A stretch of DNA of 64,000 nucleotides, taken from Symbiodinium natans. Lineage: Eukaryota; Sar; Dinophyceae; Suessiales; Symbiodiniaceae. Numbering within the stretch: position 1 is the stretch's first letter; each line of letters begins with the position of its first letter. Of this stretch, positions 11,190-23,088 are shown in pieces. Made by a program: the position numbers and the translations under genes. The stretch is from the NCBI GenBank assembly GCA_905221605.1, contig CAJNDS010002129.1, positions 591,041 to 655,040 of the forward strand. Direction: 5' to 3'. The notes under the pieces are model-generated. The model had not been told where the DNA came from, did not search any database, and was given only the letters and a program-made list of their open reading frames with translations.

Positions 11190-12662
11190 CAGGCGGATGA
11201 CAAAACCAAGCCCAAAGAAAACATGAAACAAGCCCTCGGCCCAGGAGGCTTCTACTCGCACCACGGTGATGGGCAGCCTGGTTTGCAGCACTGCAAGCGG
11301 CCGGGGCCTAACTGTGAGGAAATGAGAGGAAAAGTTTCTGGTCTTTTGAGAGATCGTGGCACTCAGAATCGTTTGGAGCTTTTTCACCACCGCAGTGGGC
11401 TCAGGCCGCTCGGTATCGCCAGCACAGCGCTTAGAAGAGTTTGAAGTAGTCGAAACAAGTCTAAGTACTTTCCTGACTGAGCACAAGAAGCACGTGCAAA
11501 AGATTGTCATGCAGTTGCTGTTCCTGGCCTGATCCCTTGCTTGCATCCTGAAGACTGCAGGTTTGGATTGCCCGCGGGAATCGGACGCAAGAGGAAAGCC
11601 TGGCTTGTCATTGTAAGTAGACCCGGGTCATACTAGTGAATACGTTGCTTGAGAGTTGTAGAGGTGTCCCAGAGCAAAGACCTGGCTAAGTAGGCCAAGC
11701 ACATCGCGGCGACCGCTCAGACCCACACCGCCTCGCCGCCGCTGGGCTCGTCCCTGCGCTCTGCGGCCTCCCAAACCTCCCAGGCGCCTGATGTGGCGCA
11801 CGGCACAGTCACGCAGGTAGTAAGGCCCTCGGTCCGTGCGTTCACTACTGCGCTGGGAGGTAAACCGCAAGCCATTGACGCCCTTCAACTGGCAGGCGTG
11901 CTGGGCATCAAGACAGAGAGAAAGAGAGAAAGAGAGAAGAAGAAGAAGAAGAAGAAGAAGAAGAAGAAGAAGAAGCGAGAGGGTGTGGGAGTTGCTTTCC
12001 TTTCCTGGCCCCGACTTTCTCATTCACCTTGTCCTGCAGACCCCCGTCCGGCCTGTATCCGGCCCCCAGCTCACAGAAAGTGCCCAGCGGAATGGGAGGC
12101 AACCCCCGTGAACCCTCAGCCCCGTGAGAAGAGAAAAAAACGAAGCGAGTGAGAATGCAGCGACACTGTGCGAGGGGCCACCCCCCCCCCCCCCAACAGG
12201 GCGCAAAATGAACAACTCCAGGGACTATTTCGAAAAGGACACAAGCACACAGAGACAACACAGGAAATTCTATGCCTTTCCTCGCAGGCTCAGGCCAATT
12301 TCGGCTGTAATGAGGTTCTTGTCATGGCCTTCGTGAACTTCCCAGTTCACATCCTAAGTTTCGCAATCTACAAGCTACAAATGGACTGGGGCCGCTGTAG
12401 CGAAATGGTTTTGTTAAGCTGCACCGACGAGGCATCCAAATCTGGGAAAGATGTTGCGAACTTGTTGACCAACACGGCAAGGCCGGGAACTGTCTGGAGA
12501 CATGACACATGTTCATCAAAGCAAAGAGGGGGCCCCCTCAGAGTAACCTAATGCCACCTGGTCAGCACTCGTTCGGCGGTGTCCTCCGCACCATCATCGG
12601 CATCAACTCCAATTGTGCCACTGCCTCCGCCTCAGTACGGACTGCAGGCTGTCACTGAATGA
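11190..12662 (+). CDS. Hypothetical multi-exon gene, helical then Ser/Pro-rich
   Basis: Several segments show coding character with fitting splice signals: after an AG near 11,190 (ADDKTKPKENMKQALGP); about 11,310-11,390 (EMRGKVSGLLRDRG); from about 11,429 a helical stretch (RLEEFEVVETSLS, then HKKHVQK); 11,694-11,816 (KHIAATAQTHTASPPLG) ending CAG|GT in phase 0; 12,040-12,098 (TPVRPVSGPQL), which starts in phase 0 and leaves in phase 2; and about 12,566-12,662, which enters in phase 2 and ends in PLPPPQYGLQAVTE and a stop. The matching phases across the last three exons support one transcript. No family is recognised. A purine GAA tract lies in the intron after 11,816. The 5' end is not found. 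Confidence 0.42.
11920..11975. repeat. GA / GAA microsatellite
   Basis: GAGAAA units turn into about 13 AAG/GAA units. It creates false Lys/Arg and Ser-rich open frames on the two strands. Confidence 0.9.
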
Positions 12663-13500
12663 ATAAAGGTCTGCATTGAAGCGCATGATGTGCTGCTTAC
12701 CTTGCTCGGCCCCGGCGTGCTTCCGTCGTTTCAACTTGAGACAATTGCGCATGTGATGACGCGGGCCCCCTGCAGCCCACCAAGGCATTCAAAACGTTTT
12801 GGGGCCTTCTAGACAGGTCTGTACAGGGTCCATAAAAGGTCCGGGTTTACAAACTTTGTGCGCAGGTTTGGGGTGAGGAGTCCGACATATCCGTAGAGGG
12901 CCCAAAGCGCTCCATAGTCCAACATACAGGGAGCATAGGGGGGTGATAGGAAGTCCGAACCATACAGGTCCACCGAAGGACCATACAGGCTCACAGCAAT
13001 TCCATGGGGTGCCATGGAGGCCAGAGAAGGTCCATCGGTGCAGAGAACTCGGGTCCACAGCGTCCACGGGGCTCCATCGAAGGCGCTACAGGACCGGCAA
13101 TCAGGAAGCTCCACAGAAGCTTCGTAGAGGGGAGAGGTCTATAATGGTCCGAAGGGGCTGATAGGGGAATATAGGGGACACAGACGTCCATGGGGAAGGA
13201 AGTCCAGAGGTCCCAGAAAGCGCCATGATCAAGGTTAAGTGTGGTAAGAATCATTGCAATGTAACTGATGATAAAGATTGTGAGCCATTAAGGAGGAAAA
13301 AGCATCTTCACCGCAACGTTGTTGTTGTTGTTTCTATTCCAATGGTTCTAACGCAGCTTTGAGGGGACCATGGGCCTGTGAGCCGAGCCCTCCTGGAGCC
13401 CCGGGGGCCGAGGCGACACTTTGAGCGGCGGGCTGTGCGGGAGGAGTAAAGGAGGTGGATTGTTGTTTTACCGAAAAAGATTAGTGTTTTTTAATCTTTC
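12663..13500. other. Spacer, no gene supported
   Basis: Contains a 12.8-13.2 kb stretch rich in short imperfect motifs (GTCC, CATAG, GGACC) and a GTT run near 13,320. A short coding-looking frame near 13,380-13,450 ends in a stop but could not be joined to anything. Confidence 0.3.
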
Positions 13501-14882
13501 CACGACAGGGGAAGATCCGCATCTGGATGCGACAGTACCTGAAGTCGACAGAATTCGGTGCAGCGCGGAGATTGTACTGCAGACTTCGCAAGCAACGCAA
13601 TGATCAACGTGCCCTTGGAAATGAGTCTCGTTGCACAAGCCTGTCAACATTGACAGGACGAAGGTGTGTCTATCAGCGTGCCTGCATGGCTGATGTTGTG
13701 CTGGCAGTCATGGAGGGAGATGCACCGCGATAAGTTAGTTGAATGCGTGTTATGACCACTCTGGTCGGTTGGGGTGGAATCGGCCTAAACTTCTTTCACA
13801 GGCATAGCAAGCTTCGCCTGTCGTTTTCCCCGGCTGTGCTATCGTCTCTTCGTAGCGTGTGTTCTGCTCAGGTCTGGCATCTCGCTTCCTGCTGGCGAGG
13901 AGCGGCCACATGCCAGTTGAACAGCAAGCAGCGAATTTTGGGTCTTGCGAAAGTCTGCGCCCAGAAGTCTTGATTCTGAGCTTGGCCTAGAGCCCCGTCG
14001 ACATTGTATAGCACTGTCAAAGCCCACACCTTTCAAGAACCTTCGGTTGTGTTCGGACTGCAATTGAATATGATCGGGGTTGTGAAGTATTGTCAGCTGG
14101 CGCAGGTTGCAAGTGTTGCTGAAGCTTGGGGCGGCATCGCTGCAGGTGGCATTCGAAAGAGCAACCGCATGAAGTGAACTTGAGAATCTCCAGAGCTACG
14201 ACGAGAAACCAAAGTTAACAAAAGGCATAAACTGCCAAAAGGCTTAGCTCGGAGCCCGAAGCAATTACGATGTCACGATGTCCGCTGACAGATCTTCAAC
14301 ACGAGTCACCCTAGACATGCAGAATCACCTCACATGATGCGGACAGGCACAAAGGCAGTCCGATTCTGCCCGCACCTCAAGCGTCATGCGCTTCCATTGG
14401 GGTGCACGAGACAGTCACCATCAGAGCAACAAAATCTTTGGAGCTGAAGATGGTGTTGTCTCTGTGTCCCCTTGTGTCCAAGAGGTGGACAGGCATTGGT
14501 TTTCCGAAGTGTTCATCCGATGTCTTGCACATGGTTTACCATGGTTTACCGCGGTTTAGTGCTTTAGGGCGTCGGTAACGCATACGTCTCACGTTGTGCG
14601 ACATTGTGCATCGCTTGCCGTGCCATGCCGGGTACAGGCTCGGAAGAAGCCTCGACACCCAACAAGGCAGACCTCGAGCTGGCCGAGGCCGAGATAGAGG
14701 TGCCAGTTCTTGCAAAAGCGGCACCGAACTGATGGGGACTCTCGCAGGCAAAGGCAGAGACGATCTGCGGCGAGAAGCAAGTGGCAAGCAGACGTACGCC
14801 AAGCTACGGAGGACGAGATCTTTCTGACTTTCTGCCAACGTTGCTTCGAGAGGCCCAGCATCTCAGAACTGCAGGAGCATGA
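13500..14882 (+). CDS. Hypothetical multi-exon gene, 3' part
   Basis: The best support is the end. A segment near 14,640-14,715 reads GSEEASTPNKADLELAEAEI and then EVPVL, leaving at a GC donor in phase 0. The next exon, after GCAG at 14,749, reads AKAETICGEKQVAS and continues to SDFLPTLLREAQHL and a stop at 14,880-14,882, also in phase 0. A second frame of that last exon (TEDEIFLTFCQRCFERP) also looks possible, so the joining is not certain. Upstream pieces with coding character lie near 13,585-13,650 (INVPLEMSLVAQA), 13,680-13,733 (MADVVLAVMEGDAPR) and 14,110-14,160 (VASVAEAWGGIAAGG). No family is recognised; whether all belong to one gene is a guess. Confidence 0.33.
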
Positions 14883-17454
14883 CCGGTCACAAAGCTGGGC
14901 CTGGCGACATCATGCGGCTCAGCTGCGCTAAACACCCATGCTCGAACCTGAAGACTCAGACCCTGTGGACAGAACAGTGCCCAGATGCACAGTTCATACG
15001 GCCCACTCCTAGACAAAAGCAATGAGGGGTGGCAACGATGGAGCTGCATCAGGTGCAGACGAGCAGATTGACTGCTGCTCCTATTCTGCAGATAGCCTGC
15101 CACATCTTTTGCCATACTCCTAGGCGCGCATGCCAGTCTACACAAGCCTGTAGAGAGAGTGAGAGCACTGCGCAACGTGCACACAACATGACTTCACGAC
15201 TTGACGAATGTTTCTGGAAGTGTGGCTGCGCGAAGGGTAGTCGCCTGCCCGGGCAGATAGCCTTGGTAGCTTGACCCTTCGGGCTAATTCGTAATTCTTG
15301 TAGAAGCCATACCAAGCAATGTGCGGCTCTGGCTCTGCATCATAAGATACGTGACGCTAACAGCTGTGGGGGTGCACTGTGGAAAAAAGCTGTGCGACAT
15401 ACATGGTTCATTCAATATAACTTGCAGCATGAACTGCAGGCAGCTCATAAGGTGTCTCGAAAAGTCCCAAAAACCTCTTCGCGAAAGTTTCTTCGAACAC
15501 AGCAGGCCAGAAGGAACAAGACTTGCACAAGTTCATGCTGCCAGCCCTGATTGCGGGAACGTGCAACTGGGAGTCAGAAGGCACAGTTTCGCGTTACACT
15601 GCATGCGCTTCTTGGCTGAGGGCCCAGAAAACCTACGCAAAAGCAGCACCCACTGGCACTTCAAGAGGGGAGCAGAGGCCAAAGTATGGCATGCCGAGTC
15701 AAGTGCAGAAAATCCCTTGAAGAACTTAGATCCGACGAAGCCAGCCAATCCAGGAGCCTATTCAAATGCAGGAGCGTCCCGGTGCCACATCCGACGACAC
15801 TGAGAGCGATGGGGAAGCCTCCATGCAAGTGCACTGGTTTGGACTCCACAAAACCCAGGCGAGAGCGCGATTCTGCACCTCTGGCGACGTCGAAGCCTGG
15901 GCTGTTTATTCAGTGCTGTTTATTCACGTATCATATTGGGTCAATCCTGTGCCTGTGCTAGAGCGCGATTCGGGCCCAAAACGAGCGCCGTGCCTAGGCG
16001 AGAGCTGCGCTGCAGCGTTACCTCAATCATACGGCTAGCAGTCGTTTCCATGCGAAAACACGTCGGAGGGCAAGAAGCTCAAGTTCCTTAGCAAGTTCCT
16101 TAGGCTTCGCGACCCACCTTAAGACCACATCCAGGCAACAAATATGCCGTGAAACATCAGAACGTTCGGGCAAATGGGGCCACATCCCTGCCACGACCCG
16201 TTCGGTCCCAAAAACATGAAAAACAATGAAAAACACTTATGGACATCTCGGATGTTGGGTTCTGGTCGTTTTGGCACTGAGCTGGAAGCAGGGCGTTGTT
16301 GCCCGACCGCAGGGCCGCGGGTAGAGGGGACTGGAAAGAAAAGAAGGGAGGGTGAGGGAGGACGGACACGCGAGACCGGGTTTAGGAAGGTGGCGTCGGG
16401 GGTTTGGTGGCGCATTGTTCTCAACCCCACCAACTAGGGCCTGTCAGAGTTTCGCTAGGAACTGTCCTACGTAAGGGGCGCTGTCGCCATGGCTGTCGGC
16501 ATCCGTCACCCACAGCCGGCTACGCCCGAAGCAGACAAGGACTTAGTAGGCATGGGTGCAAGGTGCAGGCTTCGCTTTGTGTTTTTCTCGGGAGGTCAAC
16601 AACAGAACTCGACAAGTTTAAAAGAAGTAGAAGAACAACACAGAGCAAACGCAAAAAGAACAACCATAAAGGCAAGAAGAAGAAGAAGAAGAAGGCCAGC
16701 AACACGAAGAAGCAGAGCAGCAACTACACAACCAAGAATACTGTAGCAGATACACATGCGAAAACTATAAATGTGAACCGTGTTGTTTGGCACGTGTCTG
16801 TTGTGCATATGTTCGGACATGTTGAAGTAAGAAGAAGGAGAAAGGAAGGAAGGAAGGCAGGAAGGCAGCAAGGCAACAAGGCAGCAAGGCAGGAAGGCAG
16901 GAAGGCAGGAAGGGAGGAAGGGAGGAAGGAAGGGAGGAAGGGAGGAAGGAAGGAAGAAATAAAGAAAAACAAAACGAAAGAAAGAAAGAAAACAGAAAGA
17001 GGAACGAAGAAAGCAGCAAAGACGACACATGCACAAACGACTGCAACTACAAGCGGACAAAAACACAGTGAAGGTCCCTTTGCATGCTTGCAATTTTTGG
17101 CTTGTTTAAAGCCCCGGACCTTCCTCACACACCCCCGCCAACCCGCCACCCCCCCCCCCCCCCATGCGCCCGTGGCTCGATGATGCTCGCCCTCATGAAG
17201 GGGCTCGAACAGTAGAGGATCCGTGAATACATGGAAACCATGGTATTTTCAGTGGTTTCTGCATTTTGGAGGCTCATGCCCTAGCAAGCGCGGCGTTGCT
17301 AGAAATCCGGAGCATCCACCCTTTCGAGGCATGGGCAGCGGTGCCTCATCCCGCCACATTAGGTCATGCTTCGTTTTTCCGCAGCAGAAGTCTTGGCCCA
17401 AGTCCTCAATCTCCACAAGGCTCCCCAATTTGGTTGCAAGGCCCCATGGCTTCA
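14883..17454. other. Mostly non-coding stretch with low-complexity DNA
   Basis: Between 15.66 and 15.85 kb two overlapping frames look partly coding: one reads DPTKPANPGAYSNAG, the other, from an ATG at 15,766, SDDTESDGEASMQVHW. These could be upstream exons of the RING gene, but I could not join them. From 16.6 to 17.0 kb the DNA is purine-rich simple repeat; a poly-C tract lies at about 17,148-17,163. Confidence 0.35.
16674..16990. repeat. Purine-rich AGA / GGAA / GGCA repeat tract
   Basis: An AAG/AGA run at 16,674-16,694, then from about 16,835 a minisatellite-like run of GGAA and GGAAGGCA units ending in GAAA units. Long open frames on both strands here are products of this composition. 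Confidence 0.9.
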
Positions 17455-17968
17455 GAAGCAGCGATGTTCCAGTATGCTTGGGTGGATGTTCACTTCTCGC
17501 AGTGGAGCCGACGATTCTCGGCCTCGGGCATTGTCAGGCACTTGGAGCAGTTGGCATGCCAGGACAGCATCAAGTTGTACATCACCGCACATGGTGAGGA
17601 TGACTTCCTGCGCGAATGCAGCACAGCCACTCGCAGCATCTCCTTAAGTTGGCCTAAGATGCGCAAGAAACACAGAAGCACTGCACGATAACACCATGAG
17701 TTGCTAGTTGAGCAAGACCTCCCGCAAGTCAATGCAAAATAACCCGTTTCCTACCAGTGTGCTGTGTGAGATGACTTGCACGAGAAAGGTTCCAGAAGCC
17801 TGCCAGTGGTTGAAGGACACCTTCGCTGATGAGATACGTGCAGATGAGCGGCAGCCTGCACACTCGGCGGGCTCCGGCTTCGGCGGCTTCCTGCTCCTTG
17901 GGGCTTCCTCCGTGTTATTGTTTTTTTGGGTTTTTAAGGGTTGTTTAGGGTTCAGGGCTTTGGGTTCA

Positions 17969-18064
<96 letters not shown>

Positions 18065-20915
18065 CTGCTGCTGGGTTTGGGTCGTATCGTGTAGACCTCT
18101 TCTGAAGTGACTCTCAAGAATTCAACAGGTTCGGCACGTGCGGCCAGCTGTCTGTGGCAGAGCCGGAGTTTCGGCCGGAGGCTTCTGGCTCGGAGCCCGA
18201 ATCCCCAGCGTCCGACGCTGATGAAGATACAACCAGGAAGCTGACAGATCTTGGCGACTGTTTGACAGACGACAGTGCAATGGCACAGTACATGCATGGC
18301 GATCTCTACACCAACTTGTCACGTCTCAACCCATTGAGATGGAGTTCTCTTGACAAGCCCGAGCAGGTAGCTGACGCGTTGGATCAGCAGCAGCAGGTTC
18401 GGAAGGTACTACTCCGAGTGGCTGCTTCCAAACAGACGCTGCACAAGATGTTTCCAAGCCCAGCTGGTGCTGCTGTATGGCTTCGCAAGAAGTTTGTGCG
18501 GTCCAGGGACCTGGCAGAGCTGGATGAAGAACGCTTGTGCGTCATCTGCCTGACGCAGCCGCGCAACGTGCTGCTGATGCCCTGCCGGCATGCCGTGCTG
18601 TGTGAGGAATGTCTGGAGGTTATCATGCAGCGCAGACCCAGCGAGTGCCCAATTTGCCGGAGGGAGTTGCAAAGAAAGCACACAAGCACCCAAACGTCGG
18701 TTACGTTGTTTTTTTGACCTACCCCAAAGCGAATGTAGACACTCGAAAACCGGCCTGAGTCAGATTGGTAGAGTCGGCCAGGAGACGCATCCAGAATCAC
18801 GCCCGTGGCCAGTTTGTCGATGACTATGTAGAGCTGGTCCAGGCTGCCGAAGCTCGCTTGGAGCTTTCACAGCTGCAAGCCTATGAAGGCATGTACAATC
18901 ACATCCGTCCCCTCATGGTGACTGGTGCTGTTCTTGCTTCCGGAGCTGCAGCCTGCTTTGTCATCGCCCCTCCTCTGGCGCCGGCTTTGCTCACTGGGGC
19001 CGCGGTTATCGGGTACCTGCCTTGGTTCGCGACCACTGTTTCGCACTTCGAAGGTGAGGACATGGCTGAGTCGGCACTCCAGAACCGCATCTTCTCGCGG
19101 GAAGATTTTTCAAGCCCTCTTACGCTGGTGACAAAGTCAGTAGTACTTCTTGTCGCAGCTCCAGTGGCTGGAGTGGTTTTCTTCCTGCCCTACGGATTGT
19201 ATGCGGGAGTGCTGCGTCCACTTGCAAGACTGACCTTCCAGGGGCTTGTGCGAGCTGCTTGCTTTTCGCATGTCTATGTCTTCCGTCCCGCGGCGTCACT
19301 GGCTGCATCCGCTTGGGAATGTATCTCTGGCGCGGCGAGTGTGTGTGGAGACGGGAGCATGGCCCTGCTCAAGTCCATTTATGACTGGGTGCTGTGCCCA
19401 CTGGGCTCTGGCTTGAAGTGGTTAGGCCACCGTTTCGTGGATGCGGCGAAGTGGACATATCACAATGCACTAGTGCCTGTGTGTGAGGCAGTAAGCGGAT
19501 CTGCCGTCCTTGCATACGAGAATGTACTCCTCCCTGGAGCGCAAGCATTCTGGAGCATGCTGCAAGCTGCAGCACAGGCTTCATACAACTACGTGCTAGC
19601 GCCTGCTTGGCATGCGCTCACTGTTGCTGCCGAGCGGCTTGGCAGCGTGCTGACGGTGTGTGCCGAGGGACTCTACGCTTACGTGCTAGTGCCTGCTGGG
19701 AAAGCCACTTGGGCTGGCTTGAAGGCACTCGTTCAGGGTCTAGGAGCTGCTGCGCATGGCACTTATGAGCACCTCCTTGTCCCACTGGGAAGTGCCACTG
19801 CTTCTGCTCTGAATGCCCTCGGCCAGTGCCTGACCGCAAGTATGGAAGCCCTCTATGGCTACGTAGTTCAGCCCCTTGCGGTCGGAGCCTACAATTACAT
19901 CTTGGCACCGGCCGGCTGGGCCATGTGCGCGGTTGCGCGGGCCATCTGGCATGGAGCAGGCATGGCTGCACAAGCACTTGGTCAGATAGCGCAACTTGGC
20001 TATGGCTACATCTTGGTTCCTATTGGCCAAGCCATTCGGGCTACTGGGGCCGCTGTTTGCTACGCATCAAGTGCAGCTGCTTATGCGGTGGCCCAGCTTG
20101 CGCAGGCAGGATATGCTACTGTGATCCGGCCTTGCATGACGCTCGGAGCAAGACATTAGCACCCAGCAGGTGCGCATTTAATTTCGTTTGTTTGCAGTCG
20201 CCATGTAGCCCCCACCTACCTGCAAATAATGAGATTGCATGTATGAAAAAACTGCGGGTCACCAGCACCAGCGTGGTTCCAAAGGAATGCCAGCATCGCT
20301 GTAGCAGAAGCCACCTACACCTTCGTGCTTCTGCCTTGTGGTCGAGCTGCTGCCAGCGCCGCCCAATCGATTGGCCAAGCAGTGGTGATGATTGCTCAGG
20401 CCACTGAGTTCAACCGCAAGTATTCTGTTAAAGGAGGTCAAGAGTCAAGAGCATTCGCCAATTCTTCGGAGCCTTGTTCATGCTGTAAAGGTATAGTCAT
20501 CAGATAATCCTTGGGGATGCAGCCTTCGTCGAGCTGTTGCATTGGGCTCTTCAGGTCAGCGGCCAGACGATCTACATCTACGTGGTGTGCCCGGTCGGGC
20601 AGGTCCATCCCACGAGCGCTGAGAGAATGAACGTTCGATAGTGGTAGGCTTATTACTGGTAGGTAACAGTCAGCTCAAGCCGGCCATCAGCTGTGCATAA
20701 GACATCATAAGACTGATGCCTCAGAACCCTCTAAACCCTAAACCCTAAGAGGCGGGTGGAACCCTAAACCCTAAACCCTAAGAGTGTTAGGGGCTTTGGG
20801 TCAGCTGGATGAGGCAAGCCAGGCTGCGCTCCTTGCGGGACGCCAGGCAGCGCAGCAGTGCCATGCAACTGCAATGAGCATGGGCCAGACTGTGGCTAAC
20901 CCTGATTCAGCATAA
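17455..20915 (+). CDS. RING finger protein with membrane segments and Y-x-x-V-L-x-P repeats
   Basis: Exons at 17,789-17,850, 18,129-18,677 and 18,782-20,159 join in matching phases; then about 20,275-20,403, 20,556-20,601 (to CPVGQ, donor GT) and 20,805-20,915 with a TAA stop, all phase 0 through CAG|GC, CAG|GT and CAG junctions. An upstream exon from an ATG near 17,455 is probable but not joined. The product has an acidic N part, then a C3HC4 RING (CVICLTQPRNVLLMPCRHAV, then CEECL and CPICRREL), suggesting a ubiquitin ligase. After the RING come two strongly hydrophobic stretches (near 18.9-19.0 and 19.1-19.25 kb) and then repeats of the form Y-x-x-[VIL]-[LIV]-x-P-x-G/A followed by Ala-rich helix, spaced 12-35 residues (for example YAYVLVPAG, YNYILAPAG, YGYILVPIG, YIYVVCPVG). 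The join from exon 18,782-20,159 to the next is not resolved. I know no family with this repeat. Confidence 0.72.
17971..18072. repeat. CTG trinucleotide repeat (about 34 units)
   Basis: Thirty-one uninterrupted GCT units at 17,971-18,063, then one TCT interruption and two more units. It lies in the intron between the exons 17,789-17,850 and 18,129-18,677, about 55 bp before the acceptor. Confidence 0.97.
20728..20790. repeat. CCCTAAA telomere-type repeat
   Basis: Two short runs of AACCCTAAA units within the last intron of the RING gene. Confidence 0.8.
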
Positions 20916-20940
20916 CACAGGGCTTTTTCATTTGAATAGA

Positions 20941-20981
20941 GTTTTTTTTTGTTTTTTTTTTTTTTGGGGGGGGGGGGGGGG
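20941..20981. repeat. Poly-T / poly-G tract
   Basis: About 24 T interrupted by one G, directly followed by about 16 G. Confidence 0.95.
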
Positions 20982-21611
20982 TTATTGTAGTCATCTATGA
21001 GAATCATTAAAAACAACGACAATATCAAGAATAATCATCGTAATCAGAATCATAATCATCATATGATCCTGATTCAGCAGAATAGAGGGGCCTTATTGAT
21101 TAGAATAGGGTTTTTGGGGGAGGTTATTGTAGTATAATTGTAATTTTGTTAGTAATGATTCCGCCCTCCAAATTATTACACTTCTCCATGCGCCTCTGCG
21201 TTTCTGTGTTTCGGCAGCTCGTTTAAATCTCCATTAACCTCCCCAGCGCAACACTCCTGGCCAAGGTTCGTGTCACCTTTCAGAGTCTAGTGAGACGCTA
21301 GGCCCGCTAGGCTCTTAATCAATGCAGACTAGCCAGCCGAAGTCATGGCAGACGTGACAGTAGTTCCGTTATTTCAGAGAGCCTGCGCCAGTATACAGCA
21401 ACACTGTACGCCGCAAAGAGCTCGCAAGATCAAGAGATTATGCCAAAGGTCCAAGGCCTTGTGAGTCTGCCATGGCAGCTTTGGGTTTCCAGAAAGGCAG
21501 CGCCCCCACTGTACAGCTTGTAAGTCTCTACTGCAGCAGGTGACGCCGAGCATCCCAAGGTTAGACTCCATAAACTCGTACTTGGGTAGCTGCTTAGAGA
21601 GCTACATATGA

Positions 21612-21711
21612 GGGTTTACGAAATTAGGGGTACCTTGTTGGGGTCCGTATCATAAGGGATTCTACTAGTTGGGGGTCTAGACTAGGAGTCCCTTATTTTC
21701 TTAAACCCCCC
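21612..21711 (+). mobile_element. MITE-like inverted-repeat element, copy B
   Basis: Begins GGGTTTACGAAATTAGGGG and ends with its near inverse CCTTATTTTCTTAAACCC. Core ATAAGGGATTCTACTAGTTG matches copies A and C. Confidence 0.6.
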
Positions 21712-21977
21712 ATAAGACCAAATCTTCGGAAGAGCATCTTGACTTTGCATATGCAGGCACCCTCGGAAACTCCAGCCATCGGTTCACCTCCATGTCTATC
21801 GAACAGAGAGACTTGCAGTCGTGGACAGGCTCTGCGAACCTTCGGCCCATAAGCAAAAAAATCCGCTCGGTCAGAAAAACTGTGGAAACGACCATGCTCC
21901 TGATAGAAGCGTGCAAGTGTGATGTCATACCTTCGTTGTTGTTCCGACTTCCCGCCACAAAGCGGATGTGAACGCCA

Positions 21978-22175
21978 GTAGATCTTCGCGACCATCTTGT
22001 CCTGAAATCAAACAGTGTTCAGTCTTGCCGGCCTGCCGTGCTGCTGAATGGAAGAGCAAGGACAAGAATGTACCAGCCCACACGAAAGACGGGCAAGAAG
22101 GACAAGACAGGCAAAATGGCAGTCAGGGCAAGAAGTGCAAGAAGGATTGACGAAATAACGCCCCCCCATGGACAT
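21978..22175 (+). repeat. Dispersed repeat, copy 1
   Basis: Shares long near-identical blocks with 44,527-44,735, for example ATCTTCGCGACCATCTTG, CGGCCTGCCGTGCTGC and GCAAGAAGTGC-AGAAGGATT. Copy 1 has an insertion after the first block; copy 2 has a different insertion of about 45 bp. No protein is supported. Confidence 0.75.
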
Positions 22176-22496
22176 CTTGGCATCGCAGCCTCGCACGTCA
22201 GTCGCACGAGTTTGGCCCAAGCGTGTGAGCTGAATCCGTGTCGGCCAGAGGCGGTGCGGAGGTCATCCTTCCAGCATGGGGTCCTGGCTCCTCAGACTGG
22301 CCGTTGCTTTCCAAGGCCGGGGGTTCGATGGAGTTCGAGGGCTCCGAGCACGGAGAATCCGCACTGAGGGAACCGTTGCGCCGCGAGGCGTTTCCGCCTG
22401 GAAGGTGGCGTCGGGGCGCGTGCCCGAGATGGCATTCTGCCAATGCCGAGTAGCTCATCCATGCTCATCCGTACTCGTTGCAATCTCGATGCCGAG

Positions 22497-23088
22497 GAAA
22501 TGCACTGTGGACGCGGATGGCTGCGTCGCAAGCCCGAACTTCCCGGGGGAGTACCCCAACAGCGACAGCTGCGTGATCGAGGTTGAGCCTGGCCACAGGC
22601 AAGTCCATTTTCAGCTCACTTCACCTCAAGGCCTCAAGGATGCAGCGCTGCGCAGTCGCTGCGCAGGCGGCCGCTCGAGGTGGTGGCCTTCTCCACCGAA
22701 ACCGGCCGGGACGAGGTGCACTCTCGTACGTTTGCAGTTCGTTTTCCTTTGCTGTGCATTTGCACGTTCAGGGCGCCGTCGATTTATTATAATTTATTCA
22801 GGGAGGGGCGACCGCTCTCTCCGAATTCTGTGCTGGACCACGGGGCATCACGGGGCATGAGGCGCAAAACTTTTCATTCAGGTGAGCGTCAATGGCGTGG
22901 GTTACTCTGGCACAGAGGGGCCTCATGGCGTAGTGCCGACCGGGCCCATCCACTGGCGCTCGGCGCCTCGGCAATGATTCGCATTACGATTCCCAATGAT
23001 TCTCACTCCACAGATGCCACCGACAGACCTGCAGCCACCTCATGAGGATGTGAAGGGGAGCAGTACGGGCTGGAAGATCTGCCGAGAG
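22497..23088 (+). CDS. Receptor exons 1-4: CUB-like module 1
   Basis: Four exons: 22,497-22,598 (SPNFPGEYPNSDSC), 22,667-22,715 (VVAFSTETGRDE), 22,882-22,962 (VNGVGYSGTEGP, then PIHWRS) and 23,047-23,088 (GSSTGWKICRE). The SPNFPGxYPxxxxC start and the closing W-R-S-D...GW-K-I-C are typical of CUB-like domains seen in many protist surface proteins. Introns 1 and 3 have GC donors, intron 2 has GT. The phase leaving the fourth exon does not fit the next recognised exon, so a small exon may be missing. Confidence 0.8.

Larger units (their letters stand above)
20916..22496. other. Spacer between RING gene and mosaic receptor gene
   Basis: AT-rich DNA with a T-run/G-run at 20,941-20,981, an inverted-repeat element at 21.61-21.71 kb and a dispersed repeat at 21.98-22.18 kb. 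The 5' exons of the downstream receptor gene (start codon, signal peptide) should lie here or further up, but none could be recognised. Confidence 0.4.

Noticed and set aside
16404-17183. Open frame of 259 codons on the + strand and three long frames on the minus strand
   Set aside because: Produced by the AGA/GGAA simple repeat; the translations are Lys/Arg/Glu or Leu/Pro/Ser/Phe runs.
17704-18297. Minus-strand frame with a long poly-Ser run, and the + strand poly-Leu frame
   Set aside because: Both are translations of the intronic CTG tract.
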